The notes under the pieces were generated by a model. That model was not told where the DNA came from and made no database searches. It saw nothing but the letters and a program-made list of their open reading frames with translations. A DNA stretch of 45,181 nucleotides from Kangiellaceae bacterium (GTDB lineage Bacteria > Pseudomonadota > Gammaproteobacteria > Enterobacterales > Kangiellaceae): contig JABXIQ010000024.1 of assembly GCA_013373015.1 (NCBI GenBank), forward strand, positions 1-45,181, read 5' to 3'. Made by a program: the position numbers and the translations under genes. How positions within the stretch are numbered: position 1 is the stretch's first letter; each line of letters begins with the position of its first letter. Shown here in pieces: positions 37,642-45,181 of the stretch.

Positions 37642-38481
37642 TTATTTTTCAACAGTATGTAAATGAACATCCGTTTGAGGGTATGGGATTGAAATATCAT
37701 TAGCATCGAGTGCTTTTTTGATCGCTTCTAAATTATCGAAATACACGCCCCAATAATCAGCTGATTCAACCCAAACGCGCAAAGTAAAGTTAACAGAACT
37801 ATCAGCTAACTCAGCAACCGCAATAAATGGCTCAGGATCTTTCAGAATACGCTGATCTTTATTAATAACCTCGATAATCACTTTTTTAGCCAAATCAATA
37901 TCATCGTCATAACCAATTCCGATAGCCCAATCAACACGACGTGTAGTTTGCGTGTTGTAATTAACCATAGAATCGTTAGCTACCTGGCCATTTGGAATAA
38001 TAATAGTTTTATTATCAGGTGTTTTCATGATGGTATTAAAAATTTGAATTTCCTCAACTTTACCCGTATGACCTTGAGTTTCAATCACATCCCCTACTTT
38101 GTAAGGACGGAAGATAAGTAACATCACGCCTGCTGCAAAGTTTTGCAAGGTGCCAGAAAGAGCCATACCAATTGCTAGACCCGCACCACCTAATAAAGCA
38201 ACGAAGGTGGTCATTTGCACGCCAAGCGTCGATATTACTGTGATAATTAATGCTGCTTTCAACAACATTCGAGTTAAGCTCAACAAGAAACGTTCGAGCG
38301 TTTCATCATAATCTTTTCTATCGAACAAACGCTTCATTGCGCCAGTAATCATACGAATAACGATTAAACCAACGATAAATATGACAATACCCATCGCCAA
38401 ACGCGGAGCATATCCTTTAACCATCTCCCAGCCTTGTTCGGCAAAGGTCATCACTTGTTCAGTATCTACTGGAAGTTTCAT
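37642..38481 (-). CDS. mscS: Small-conductance mechanosensitive channel MscS
   Basis: A 279-residue MscS channel, opening under membrane tension to release osmolytes. Three membrane helices are followed by the pore helix pattern LGGAGLAIGMALSGTLQNFAAGVMLLIFRPYKVGD (about 95-130), with the small-residue Ala/Gly packing typical of the heptameric pore. The cytoplasmic beta domain has IFNTIMKTPDNKTIIIPNG and the C-terminal cage ends IPYPQTDVHL. Length is close to E. coli MscS (286). Confidence 0.94.
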   Translation of the reverse strand: MKLPVDTEQVMTFAEQGWEMVKGYAPRLAMGIVIFIVGLIVIRMITGAMKRLFDRKDYDETLERFLLSLTRMLLKAALIITVISTLGVQMTTFVALLGGAGLAIGMALSGTLQNFAAGVMLLIFRPYKVGDVIETQGHTGKVEEIQIFNTIMKTPDNKTIIIPNGQVANDSMVNYNTQTTRRVDWAIGIGYDDDIDLAKKVIIEVINKDQRILKDPEPFIAVAELADSSVNFTLRVWVESADYWGVYFDNLEAIKKALDANDISIPYPQTDVHLHTVEK

Positions 38482-38654
38482 TCATACCTCAAAATATATT
38501 TAGCTAACTTAATTAAGTTGCACATTGTAATAACAGAGCATTGCGGTCGCAAGCACCACTTTACCTTTTACAATTATTGACGATAGAGTATCAAATCTTA
38601 CTCATTTTTCGTGCTAAACTCATGGAAAGTTAGTTTTAGCTAAAGGAACTCACC

Positions 38655-39068
38655 ATGAAGTCACAACTTAAAACATTAGCTTTAGCATGCTCTAGCGCTT
38701 TTATTTTAATAGCTTGCGCAAGCATACAACCCAATGAGGTTGATTCTAAGTTAGTCGCTTGGCAAGGTTCATCGATTGATACCTTAATCCAGACCTGGGG
38801 TTTGCCGACTCTTGAACGAGATATTAATGGCACCAAATATGCCGAATGGAACACCCGTGAAATAAAACGCCGCCCAGCAGTGAATATCGGTATTGGCGGA
38901 TTTGGTAGCCACATCTTCGGTAGTATTGGAACCACTATTTTCGGTGGCAACAAAGAAAGTCACTGCACAGTTCAGGTTGGTTATAATGTTGAAGGACGAG
39001 TAATTTCGACCAATTGGAATGGCGACCCAGATGCCTGCGATGCGGCAATACCTGAGCGCGCAGAATAA
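38655..39068 (+). CDS. Lipoprotein of unknown function
   Basis: A 137-residue protein with a type II signal peptide ending Leu-Ile-Ala-Cys (Cys21). The mature part has WQGSSIDTLIQTWGLPTLERDINGTKYAEWNTRE, a pattern seen in several small proteobacterial lipoproteins in which a short strand follows a G-x-P turn. A Gly/Ile/Phe-rich low-complexity stretch (about 78-98) and two more cysteines follow. The function is unknown. AAGGAACTCACC gives a good ribosome binding site. It is divergent from mscS and converges on recJ with a 14-bp gap. Confidence 0.7.
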   Translation: MKSQLKTLALACSSAFILIACASIQPNEVDSKLVAWQGSSIDTLIQTWGLPTLERDINGTKYAEWNTREIKRRPAVNIGIGGFGSHIFGSIGTTIFGGNKESHCTVQVGYNVEGRVISTNWNGDPDACDAAIPERAE

Positions 39069-39082
39069 AGATTTATATCAAC

Positions 39083-40810
39083 TCAATTAATACGCTCTAG
39101 GTATTGTATAATCAATTGTAATTCTGGAACGTTAAAATAATCGTTAATATCAGGCTTAAACACCGCCCGCACTTTATTAGCGGGCGTTTGCCACTGGTCA
39201 ATATCCACACGGAAAGCAATAGCCTGAATAGGCTCATCTCGTGATACTTTTCGCAATGTAAGTTTTAAGTGATTTTCTCCAACAAGCCGCTGTTGTAACA
39301 CTTCAAATTCATCGTCAAATGCTGGTTCAGGGAAGCCTTGGCCAAAGGGGCCAGCGTTAGCCAATTCGATTGCTGTTTCCAGAGAGTATTCCTCGGCAGA
39401 TAGTTCTCCATCCGTTTCGATCACGTTTTCAATATTATTACCACCTAGAATATCATTAACCGCTTGCTCAAAAGCCTGCCTGAAGTCATCAAAATTAGAT
39501 TTTGCCAAAGACAATCCCGCTGCCATCGCATGGCCACCGAACTTATAAATTAAATGGGGATGACGACTATCAACTAAAGCCAAAGCATCGCGAATATGCA
39601 CTTCCTTTACCGAACGCGCCGATCCTTTGATATGCTTATCATCTTCATTAGCAAACACTATACATGGTTTGCAAATACGATCTTTAATTCTTGATGCTAA
39701 CAATCCGACCACACCTTGATGCCAATGCGGCTCATACAAACACAAACTATTCTGACTAGCACAGGATTGTTGGTAGTCTTCAAGCTGCAACTTTTCCAAG
39801 GCTTCGTCTTGCATATCCTGTTCAACTTGCTGCCGATCAAGATTCAAACTATGCAAAATTTGGGCAAGTTCATCAGCTTGCGCCGAAGAATTTGCTAATA
39901 AACACTCAATACCTAAACTCATATCATCTAAACGTCCAGCGGCATTAAGTCGCGGCCCAACAGAAAACCCTAAATCTGAGGAGCTAACTTTATGAGGTAT
40001 TCGTTTAGCTATTTTTAGCAACGCCAAAATTCCTGGACGACATTTTTTTGCTCGGATTAAACGTAACCCGTAATGCACTAATAATCGATTGTTAGCATCT
40101 AATGGAACCACATCCGCCACTGTTCCTAAAGCAACCAAATCTAAATAATGTGCTAAATTAGGCATAGAAATATTATGTTGTTCAAACCATTGTTGTTGAT
40201 GCAAATAACTACGAAGTGCCAATAACAGATAGAAAACCACACCGACGCCAGCTAAATTTTTACTAGCAAAAGTATCACCTGGTTGATTAGGATTCACGAT
40301 AGCAGCTGCGTCTGGCAAGATGTCACCCGCTAAATGATGGTCAGTTATCAGCACTTTAATTCCAGCCTGATTTGCAGCATTGACTCCTGCAATACTCGAA
40401 ATACCATTATCCACCGTAATGATTAGATCAGGATTTTTTTGCTTGGCGACTTCTACCAGCTCTGGGGATAGGCCATAACCATATTCAAATCGATTTGGCA
40501 CCAAGTAATCAACATTTTGTGCACCGAAAGCCTTCAACACCAGCTTGGCTAAAGCACTACTGGTTGCGCCATCTGCATCGAAATCCCCTACAATCAAAAT
40601 GTTTTTTTGTTGCTTTAGCATTTGATAAAGCAACTCAACCGCTTGTTCTATATTTTTTAGTTGATCAAAAGGTAACAAGTTTGCCAACTGATAATCCAAT
40701 TCATCAGCTGACATCACACCTCGATTCGCATAAACCCTATTCAACACGGGGTTATTCGAAAGTAACAATGAGTTAGTTATTATTTGTCGGCGACGAATGA
40801 TTTTTTGCAT
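39083..40810 (-). CDS. recJ: Single-stranded-DNA-specific exonuclease RecJ
   Basis: A 575-residue 5'-3' ssDNA exonuclease of RecF recombination and mismatch repair. The DHH-family motifs are present: GDFDADGATSSA (about 75-86), ITVDNGI, TDHHLAGD (157-159 Asp-His-His), ALGTVADVVPL and the DHHA1 GGHAMAAGL near residue 430. The C-terminal OB-like domain (about 465-575) is complete. Length matches E. coli RecJ (577). xerD-dsbC-recJ proximity is conserved in gammaproteobacteria. Confidence 0.95.
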   Translation of the reverse strand: MQKIIRRRQIITNSLLLSNNPVLNRVYANRGVMSADELDYQLANLLPFDQLKNIEQAVELLYQMLKQQKNILIVGDFDADGATSSALAKLVLKAFGAQNVDYLVPNRFEYGYGLSPELVEVAKQKNPDLIITVDNGISSIAGVNAANQAGIKVLITDHHLAGDILPDAAAIVNPNQPGDTFASKNLAGVGVVFYLLLALRSYLHQQQWFEQHNISMPNLAHYLDLVALGTVADVVPLDANNRLLVHYGLRLIRAKKCRPGILALLKIAKRIPHKVSSSDLGFSVGPRLNAAGRLDDMSLGIECLLANSSAQADELAQILHSLNLDRQQVEQDMQDEALEKLQLEDYQQSCASQNSLCLYEPHWHQGVVGLLASRIKDRICKPCIVFANEDDKHIKGSARSVKEVHIRDALALVDSRHPHLIYKFGGHAMAAGLSLAKSNFDDFRQAFEQAVNDILGGNNIENVIETDGELSAEEYSLETAIELANAGPFGQGFPEPAFDDEFEVLQQRLVGENHLKLTLRKVSRDEPIQAIAFRVDIDQWQTPANKVRAVFKPDINDYFNVPELQLIIQYLERIN

Positions 40811-40837
40811 CTATAGTTTCTATATATCAGTCTTGTT

Positions 40838-42100
40838 TTAATCAGTGCGATAAACTTTTAGCGTCTCAAAGATCGATTCGGCAAAGCGCTGGCCTTTATA
40901 ACTCAAAAGTCGCTTCACCGCAAAATCAAATAAAATCGCGTTATACTCGCGCAATTCATTCAAAGGTTCGCGCCACTTATCATCAAGCAGTTCATGTTTA
41001 ACTAAACGCTTTAATGAAATCAAAGGCATGACCGAAGGAATTGGATAATCACTACAATTGACTAAGCGATGATTCCACGAAGTTTCACTGAGCAACGTTT
41101 TAAGTACCTGCGGATCACGATTTATCTGGGTTGTGGCGGATATATCTCCGAATAATAATCCTTCATATTGTTTATCAGCCATCATCCGAGTAAATAACTC
41201 AAAGTGACTAGTTGGCTTATTATTGTTGTCCATGTCAACATCATGGCCTAGCGAGGCACAGTGTGAAACCACGACCTTAACACCATGGTCAAGAGCTCGG
41301 CGTAAACGCAAAGCATTACCAAACTTTTGGGTATCAGACCCTTCAACCGCCTTTTCTTCCCCGGTATGACAAATCAAGGTCAGATTATGCTTTGCCATTA
41401 ACTTATAAAAATCATCACACTTAGCAGAAGCTGGATCGATATTTTGTGCTGGTGGTAACCATTTCACACCAACCGCACCGGCTTCAACGGCTTTTTCTAA
41501 TTGTTGCAAAGCATCTTTGCGGTATGGATGTACCGATGCTGCCCATTCGAATCGTTCAGGATATTGAGCTGCAATCTTTTGCGCATATTCATTAGGCACA
41601 TAAAATGTACTCGAGTCTGGAACCGCTTGACCATACTCATTATGATGATAATCAAAAGCCAACAAAGCCAACTTTACTCCCTGAGGCATATCATTAACTA
41701 ATGATAACAAGCGTTCAACATAGAGATTATCAACCGTTTGTCCAGCTTCTTGAATTTCTGCACAAGCCGCGTTCATATAAAAGTTATATTGCAAATGTTG
41801 CCAAGGATGCGACCAAGTCTCCATTTTTGGATTCGCCCATATACTGGGCTGCCCTTTATTTGGGCCAATCTTTGCGCTATCACCAGTTCCAGCAATATGT
41901 ACATGCCCATCCAACATCAAACTTGGATTGATGCCTTTCCAAATGGTCTTCCACAACTCACTGTTTTGAATATGTTGTGGCAAAGGACTCTGGCATGGGT
42001 TCAGCAAATAGCCATCCCATGACCGATGAAGCCACCAATATCCCGCTCCCGCAGCTGCGCCAAGCCCAATAACTCCTTTTAATAACCCTCTTCGTTTCAT
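40838..42100 (-). CDS. Tat-type exported amidohydrolase
   Basis: A 420-residue metal-dependent hydrolase of the amidohydrolase/TIM-barrel superfamily. The N-terminus MKRRGLLKGVIGLGAAAGAG has a twin-arginine-like signal or anchor. The metal motifs are DGHVHIAG (His66, His68), VKWLPPAQNI, CHTGEE, SHCASLGHD and NCSDYPIP. This fits a periplasmic or membrane-anchored amidohydrolase-2-like enzyme. The substrate cannot be inferred. It is encoded 27 bp upstream of recJ on the same strand, an association I do not recognise as conserved. Confidence 0.75.
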   Translation of the reverse strand: MKRRGLLKGVIGLGAAAGAGYWWLHRSWDGYLLNPCQSPLPQHIQNSELWKTIWKGINPSLMLDGHVHIAGTGDSAKIGPNKGQPSIWANPKMETWSHPWQHLQYNFYMNAACAEIQEAGQTVDNLYVERLLSLVNDMPQGVKLALLAFDYHHNEYGQAVPDSSTFYVPNEYAQKIAAQYPERFEWAASVHPYRKDALQQLEKAVEAGAVGVKWLPPAQNIDPASAKCDDFYKLMAKHNLTLICHTGEEKAVEGSDTQKFGNALRLRRALDHGVKVVVSHCASLGHDVDMDNNNKPTSHFELFTRMMADKQYEGLLFGDISATTQINRDPQVLKTLLSETSWNHRLVNCSDYPIPSVMPLISLKRLVKHELLDDKWREPLNELREYNAILFDFAVKRLLSYKGQRFAESIFETLKVYRTD

Positions 42101-42187
42101 GAATACCCTGCAACATCTATGAGCTTATTGTTGATTTGTGTATAACATCGCATAGCGCAGTAAAAATTTCTAGGTTAAAATCCCATT

Positions 42188-42553
42188 ATGCAAATTTCAC
42201 TCGACTCTTATTCTGCTAAATTTTTGATCCGCTCGTATCAAAACGGCACTTTTACCGTTAACGACCAACAATATCAATCAACTCTTCTTATCGACAACAA
42301 CAGCTTGAAAACTGATGAATTGCCGTTATTTTCTGAAGTAGATCAATCTTTTTTAAGTGATATTGGAATACAAAACTATGAAGTGGTTATATTAGGTACA
42401 GGAAAAGAGCTAACTTTCCCAGAGTGGGAAGTGATAGAACATGCTCAAATCCTAGGGACGCCTTTAGAAGTGATGGCAACTGATGCGGCTTGTAGAACCT
42501 TCACTGTGCTGGCCAGCGAAGGTCGTCAAGTACTTGCGCTTTTATACCCCTAA
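42188..42553 (+). CDS. Mth938-like (DUF498) domain protein
   Basis: A 121-residue protein of the Mth938/NDUFAF3-like family. Characteristic segments are FLIRSYQNGTFTVNDQQY, VVILGTGKELTFP and the DAACRTFTVLASEGRQVLALLYP C-terminus. Mitochondrial NDUFAF3 helps assemble complex I. The bacterial proteins have no settled role. It is divergent from the amidohydrolase and converges on dsbC with a 14-bp gap. Confidence 0.85.
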   Translation: MQISLDSYSAKFLIRSYQNGTFTVNDQQYQSTLLIDNNSLKTDELPLFSEVDQSFLSDIGIQNYEVVILGTGKELTFPEWEVIEHAQILGTPLEVMATDAACRTFTVLASEGRQVLALLYP

Positions 42554-42567
42554 ACGGGCTTTAAAAG

Positions 42568-43338
42568 TTATTTTGAAGCGGTTTGATTTACACGCAAACT
42601 ATCTAACTGTTTACGCATAACTTCTGCTGGCAAATAACCGCCGATCAAATCACCATTTTCCAAAATAATCCCTGGCGTGCCACGCAAACCAAACTTACGC
42701 ACCAAACTCATATGTTCTTCAAACGGGGTTTCACAACGCTCTTTTGAATACTTACGGTTCAACTTAGCATCCGTCATCGCTTGCTGACGATCAGTTGAAC
42801 ACCAAATACCTTCTAATTTCTCGGCCGAAGGCGACTTCAAACCTGCACGTGGAAAAGCAATGTAGCGCAATGTAATGCCTTGATCTAAATATTCTTGACG
42901 TTCACGATGAAGTTTTTGGCAGTAACCGCAGTCGATGTCAGTGAAAATTGTGATCACATGCTGTTCATTTGGCGCTTTGAAAATTACCATATCCTTTTCA
43001 GCAAGCTTTGCAATTTCAGCTTTACGTAGTGGTGATTTTAACTTTTCCAATTGAGCCATACGCTCACGAGACAAATTACGAATTTGCTCATTAGAAATAT
43101 CCAGCAATTGGCCTTTGATCAAATAATTACCATCTTTTGAAATGTAGTATAGATCACCTTCTAGCATGAAATAGTACAAGCTATCTATTTCAGCAATTGC
43201 GACATTTTGAATACTCGCTCCAGGAAATTTACTTTCTAGCAATTGAGTAATTTGCTTAGGTGATAAGCTCGTTGTCCCAGCAAATAGCAGTGGAGTCATT
43301 AGTAAAGTGGCTAAGGCCACAACAATTTTTTTCATCAT
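42568..43338 (-). CDS. dsbC: Thiol:disulfide interchange protein DsbC
   Basis: A 256-residue periplasmic disulfide isomerase. A signal peptide (about 1-20, ending LLFAG) is followed by an N-terminal dimerisation domain (about 25-80) and a thioredoxin-fold catalytic domain with FTDIDCGYC (Cys137, Cys140). The structural pair of cysteines lies in GIWCSTD and KERCETPF, and the cis-Pro loop reads RGTPGI. DsbD keeps it reduced. It has a second ATG one codon inside. It is encoded downstream of xerD, as in E. coli. Confidence 0.94.
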   Translation of the reverse strand: MMKKIVVALATLLMTPLLFAGTTSLSPKQITQLLESKFPGASIQNVAIAEIDSLYYFMLEGDLYYISKDGNYLIKGQLLDISNEQIRNLSRERMAQLEKLKSPLRKAEIAKLAEKDMVIFKAPNEQHVITIFTDIDCGYCQKLHRERQEYLDQGITLRYIAFPRAGLKSPSAEKLEGIWCSTDRQQAMTDAKLNRKYSKERCETPFEEHMSLVRKFGLRGTPGIILENGDLIGGYLPAEVMRKQLDSLRVNQTASK

Positions 43339-43680
43339 CTAACGGTACATCTCATTCATGTTTATTGTGTGCATTCGAATCTGTTTAGCTTACAACTAAA
43401 CCAGCTTAGCTATAACCGCCTAAACATCAATCGCCTGTTATAGTGCAGATTAGCGACGAATACAACCTTAAATCTAATGCTTAAATATAAAGTTACTCAA
43501 ACATTAGCTTAATAAAGATACTGAGCTTAACAAAATGTTACACTGAACCTCAGCAGCAAGAGTCATTCTAGCTGTGCTAAACCATAAATATAAGCCGATT
43601 TACAAAGCTTTACAGAGCAATTAAAACTGATTTTCTACTATTACGCATGAAAATTGCATGAACAGACAAAGAATTCAAGC
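43339..43680. other. Intergenic region between xerD and dsbC
   Basis: This 342-bp stretch shows no supportable protein gene in either direction. It contains a candidate minus-strand promoter for dsbC (given separately) and a weak hairpin, GTTTAG (43383-43388) with CTAAAC (43396-43401). No repeat or RNA gene could be recognised. Confidence 0.4.
43437..43465 (-). promoter_or_regulatory. Candidate dsbC promoter
   Basis: On the minus strand TTGTAT (43460-43465) and TATAAC (43437-43442) are spaced 17 bp, matching four and five of six consensus bases. The start site would lie about 90 bases before dsbC. Confidence 0.4.
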
Positions 43681-44577
43681 TCACCCTCTTGGATGATGTT
43701 TGCTATGCAATTGCTTTAGACGCTCTTTGGCAACATGAGTATAAATTTGAGTGGTTGATAAATCACTATGACCTAACAACATTTGTAGCGTACGTAAGTC
43801 AGCGCCATGATTCAATAAGTGAGTTGCAAAGGCATGGCGTAACGTATGTGGTGATAAGTGCTTGTTTATATTGGCTTTTAAGCTGTATTGCTTAATTCGA
43901 TGCCAAAAAGTTTGCCGCGTCATTTTCTGAGCTCTGGTGCTTAGGAATAGCCAATCCACAACCTTATCTTTAGCTAATTCTGGACGACCATGGCGAATAT
44001 AATCCGTCAAAGATTGCAAGGCCTCTTCACCAATCGGCACCAACCGCTCTTTATTACCTTTACCAATGACCCGCATCACGCCCTGCTGAAAACCAATTTG
44101 ATTAATTTCTACGCTGATCAATTCGCTTATCCGCAAACCACTGCTATACAATAACTCCAACATGGCTTTATCCCTTAAACCCAAGGCAGTCTCAGTATCT
44201 GGTTGCGCAAGCAGTTGATCAACCTCTGCTTCACTCAATGACTTAGGTACTGGCGGTTGAATTTTTGGACTTTCAATTTGCTCAGTTGGATTGGTTTTTA
44301 TTCGATTATTCTGCAATAAATACTGATAAAATTTTCGACTTGATGATAAAAATCGTGCAGTTGAGCGACTGTTGTATTTTTTTTGATAGCGAAAAGCCAA
44401 ATAAGCTTGAATATCCGAAGAGGAACACTCCATTAGCGATGAATGATTATTAGCTAACCATTCAGAAAACAATTTCAAATCTGTACGATAGCTGGATAAA
44501 GTTGCATCAGAAAGCCCTTGCTCCATCCAAATTTGATCGCAGAATTGTTCAATTAGTGAAATATCGTGATTGGCCAA
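43681..44577 (-). CDS. xerD: Tyrosine recombinase XerD, TTG start
   Basis: A 298-residue recombinase that with XerC resolves chromosome dimers at dif. The N-terminal SAM-like domain (about 6-90) precedes the catalytic domain. The catalytic residues are Arg149 (SGLRISEL), Lys173 (GKGNKERLVP), His244 and Arg247 (SPHTLRHAFATHLL), His270 (LLGHSDLSTTQIY) and Tyr279. Length equals E. coli XerD (298). No ATG or GTG is available near the N-terminus. AAGAGA precedes the TTG at 44577, giving MANHDISLIEQF, which aligns with the normal start. It sits beside dsbC as in E. coli, so it is the housekeeping enzyme and not an integrase. Confidence 0.95.
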   Translation of the reverse strand: MANHDISLIEQFCDQIWMEQGLSDATLSSYRTDLKLFSEWLANNHSSLMECSSSDIQAYLAFRYQKKYNSRSTARFLSSSRKFYQYLLQNNRIKTNPTEQIESPKIQPPVPKSLSEAEVDQLLAQPDTETALGLRDKAMLELLYSSGLRISELISVEINQIGFQQGVMRVIGKGNKERLVPIGEEALQSLTDYIRHGRPELAKDKVVDWLFLSTRAQKMTRQTFWHRIKQYSLKANINKHLSPHTLRHAFATHLLNHGADLRTLQMLLGHSDLSTTQIYTHVAKERLKQLHSKHHPRG

Positions 44578-44658
44578 AAGTATCTCTTAAACCACATGAT
44601 TACTGACTATAACTATATCAGCTCGTCTTCTAAAAGCCATCTAAACTATGGTCAGGTC

Positions 44659-44687
44659 AAAAAAAAGCAGCCATAAGGCTGCTTTTT
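44659..44687 (-). terminator. Intrinsic terminator after rplS
   Basis: GCAGCC (44667-44672) and GGCTGC (44677-44682) form a six-pair GC stem with an ATAA loop, flanked by eight A and five T. The flanks extend the stem and give a U tract on either strand. It lies 24 bp after the rplS stop and should end the trmD-rplS transcript before xerD. Confidence 0.9.
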
Positions 44688-44711
44688 CGAAAATTGGTTA
44701 GCAAATAACAA

Positions 44712-45077
44712 TTACTTGTTTTTACCTTTAAGATCCAACTTCTCTTTAATACGCGCAGATTTACCTGAACGCTCACGCAAGTAGTAGATTTTCGCTTTAC
44801 GAACATCACCACGACGCTTAACATTAATGCTTTCAATCATTGGGCTGTAAGTTTGGAATGTACGCTCAACGCCTACACCAGAAGAAATCTTACGCACTGT
44901 GAATGCAGAGTTTAAACCGCGGTTACGCTTTGCGATTACAACGCCTTCAAAAGCCTGTAGACGCTCACGTTCACCTTCTTTTACCTTAACTTGAACAACA
45001 ACTGTATCACCAGGTGCGTAGTTAGGTAGGTCTTTTTTCATTTGCTCTTCTTCAAGAGCCTTGATGATGTTACTCAT
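44712..45077 (-). CDS. rplS: 50S ribosomal protein L19
   Basis: A 121-residue L19. It has [25 protein letters not shown], the [33 protein letters not shown] core, [13 protein letters not shown] and [19 protein letters not shown]. The C-terminus is slightly longer than in E. coli (115 aa). AGGAA precedes the ATG at 45077; a TTG two codons earlier is ignored. It follows trmD in the conserved rpsP-rimM-trmD-rplS operon. Confidence 0.96.
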   Translation of the reverse strand: MSNIIKALEEEQMKKDLPNYAPGDTVVVQVKVKEGERERLQAFEGVVIAKRNRGLNSAFTVRKISSGVGVERTFQTYSPMIESINVKRRGDVRKAKIYYLRERSGKSARIKEKLDLKGKNK

Positions 45078-45118
45078 TTTCAATATTCCTAGAATAAACT
45101 GATACTAAATTTAATAGG

Positions 45119-45181
45119 TTACTGAGCTCGATATTCAGTGATGAATTCGGCTAGTAATTGTTCCTGTTCGTCAGTCAGAGC
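45119..45181 (-). CDS. trmD: Partial TrmD, C-terminal 20 residues
   Basis: The last 20 codons before a TAA (45119-45121) read ALTDEQEQLLAEFITEYRAQ. This matches the C-terminal helix of tRNA (guanine-37-N1)-methyltransferase TrmD, which ends in an ALTxEQxxLLxEF segment. The rest lies beyond the right edge. Its position directly upstream of rplS is the conserved ribosomal operon order. The fragment is short, so the call depends on both the motif and context. Confidence 0.8.
   Translation of the reverse strand, partial: ALTDEQEQLLAEFITEYRAQ

Noticed and set aside
38636-38953. A 105-codon minus-strand frame opposite the lipoprotein gene
   Set aside because: The plus-strand frame has a good ribosome binding site and a lipobox; the antisense frame has neither.
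43681-44577. Tyrosine recombinase as a phage or integron integrase
   Set aside because: Length, catalytic residue spacing and the adjoining dsbC identify housekeeping XerD. No attachment repeats or cargo genes accompany it.

Overview
The window comes from a gammaproteobacterium of low-to-middling GC. Two conserved gammaproteobacterial blocks are present: pyrG-kdsA-eno-ftsB-ispD...ispF-truD-surE-pcm-yqaA-nlpD and barA|rlmD-relA-mazG-pyrG. Protein features (RelA with its EFDDY signature, a BarA/GacS-type kinase with Hpt domain, MtaB, a YqaA-type DedA protein) and a general impression of the genes suggest a marine Oceanospirillales-like organism, perhaps Kangiellaceae. That family-level placement is inference. 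No rRNA, tRNA, CRISPR array or complete insertion sequence was seen.

Layout. Positions 1-2095 (minus): partial lipoprotein, DUF6122-like membrane protein, yciO, rnm. Positions 2171-3658 (plus): yciB, yciI, bolA, small membrane protein. Positions 3685-8516 (minus): nlpD, yqaA, pcm, surE, truD, ispF. Positions 8552-15832 (minus): a complete histidine operon inserted between ispD and ispF. Positions 15911-20855 (minus): ispD, ftsB, eno, kdsA, pyrG. Positions 21153-28107: relA-mazG core plus accessory genes (periplasmic Hcp-like protein, secreted LolA-like protein, MsrA-GNAT fusion, two membrane-associated orphans, a nested 100-bp palindrome). Positions 28107-35686: rlmD, a PolB-like exonuclease, then divergent binding protein plus barA, then mtaB. 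Positions 35716-45181: M61 peptidase, mscS, lipoprotein, recJ, Tat-type amidohydrolase, Mth938-like protein, dsbC, xerD, rplS and the end of trmD.

The most interesting system is the histidine operon. Seven tightly overlapping genes (hisG, hisC-HAD, hisB, hisH, hisF, hisA-hisI-hisE, hisD) appear to encode every step of the pathway through two unusual fusions. Monofunctional HisB lacks a phosphatase, and a HAD domain fused to HisC probably supplies the missing histidinol-phosphatase. HisA is fused to HisI and HisE. In front of hisG lie two consecutive histidine leader peptides (24 and 19 codons, five His codons each). Each is followed by its own intrinsic terminator, and each can be hand-folded into the classical 1:2 / 2:3 / 3:4 attenuator set. 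I read this as two his attenuators in series. Because ispF, truD, surE, pcm and nlpD lie directly downstream on the same strand, their expression could be partly coupled to histidine supply.

Other points are the absence of rpoS after nlpD, apparent TTG starts for eno, xerD and the BarA-linked binding protein, a structured region upstream of pyrG, and an Hcp-family protein with a signal peptide and no type VI genes nearby.
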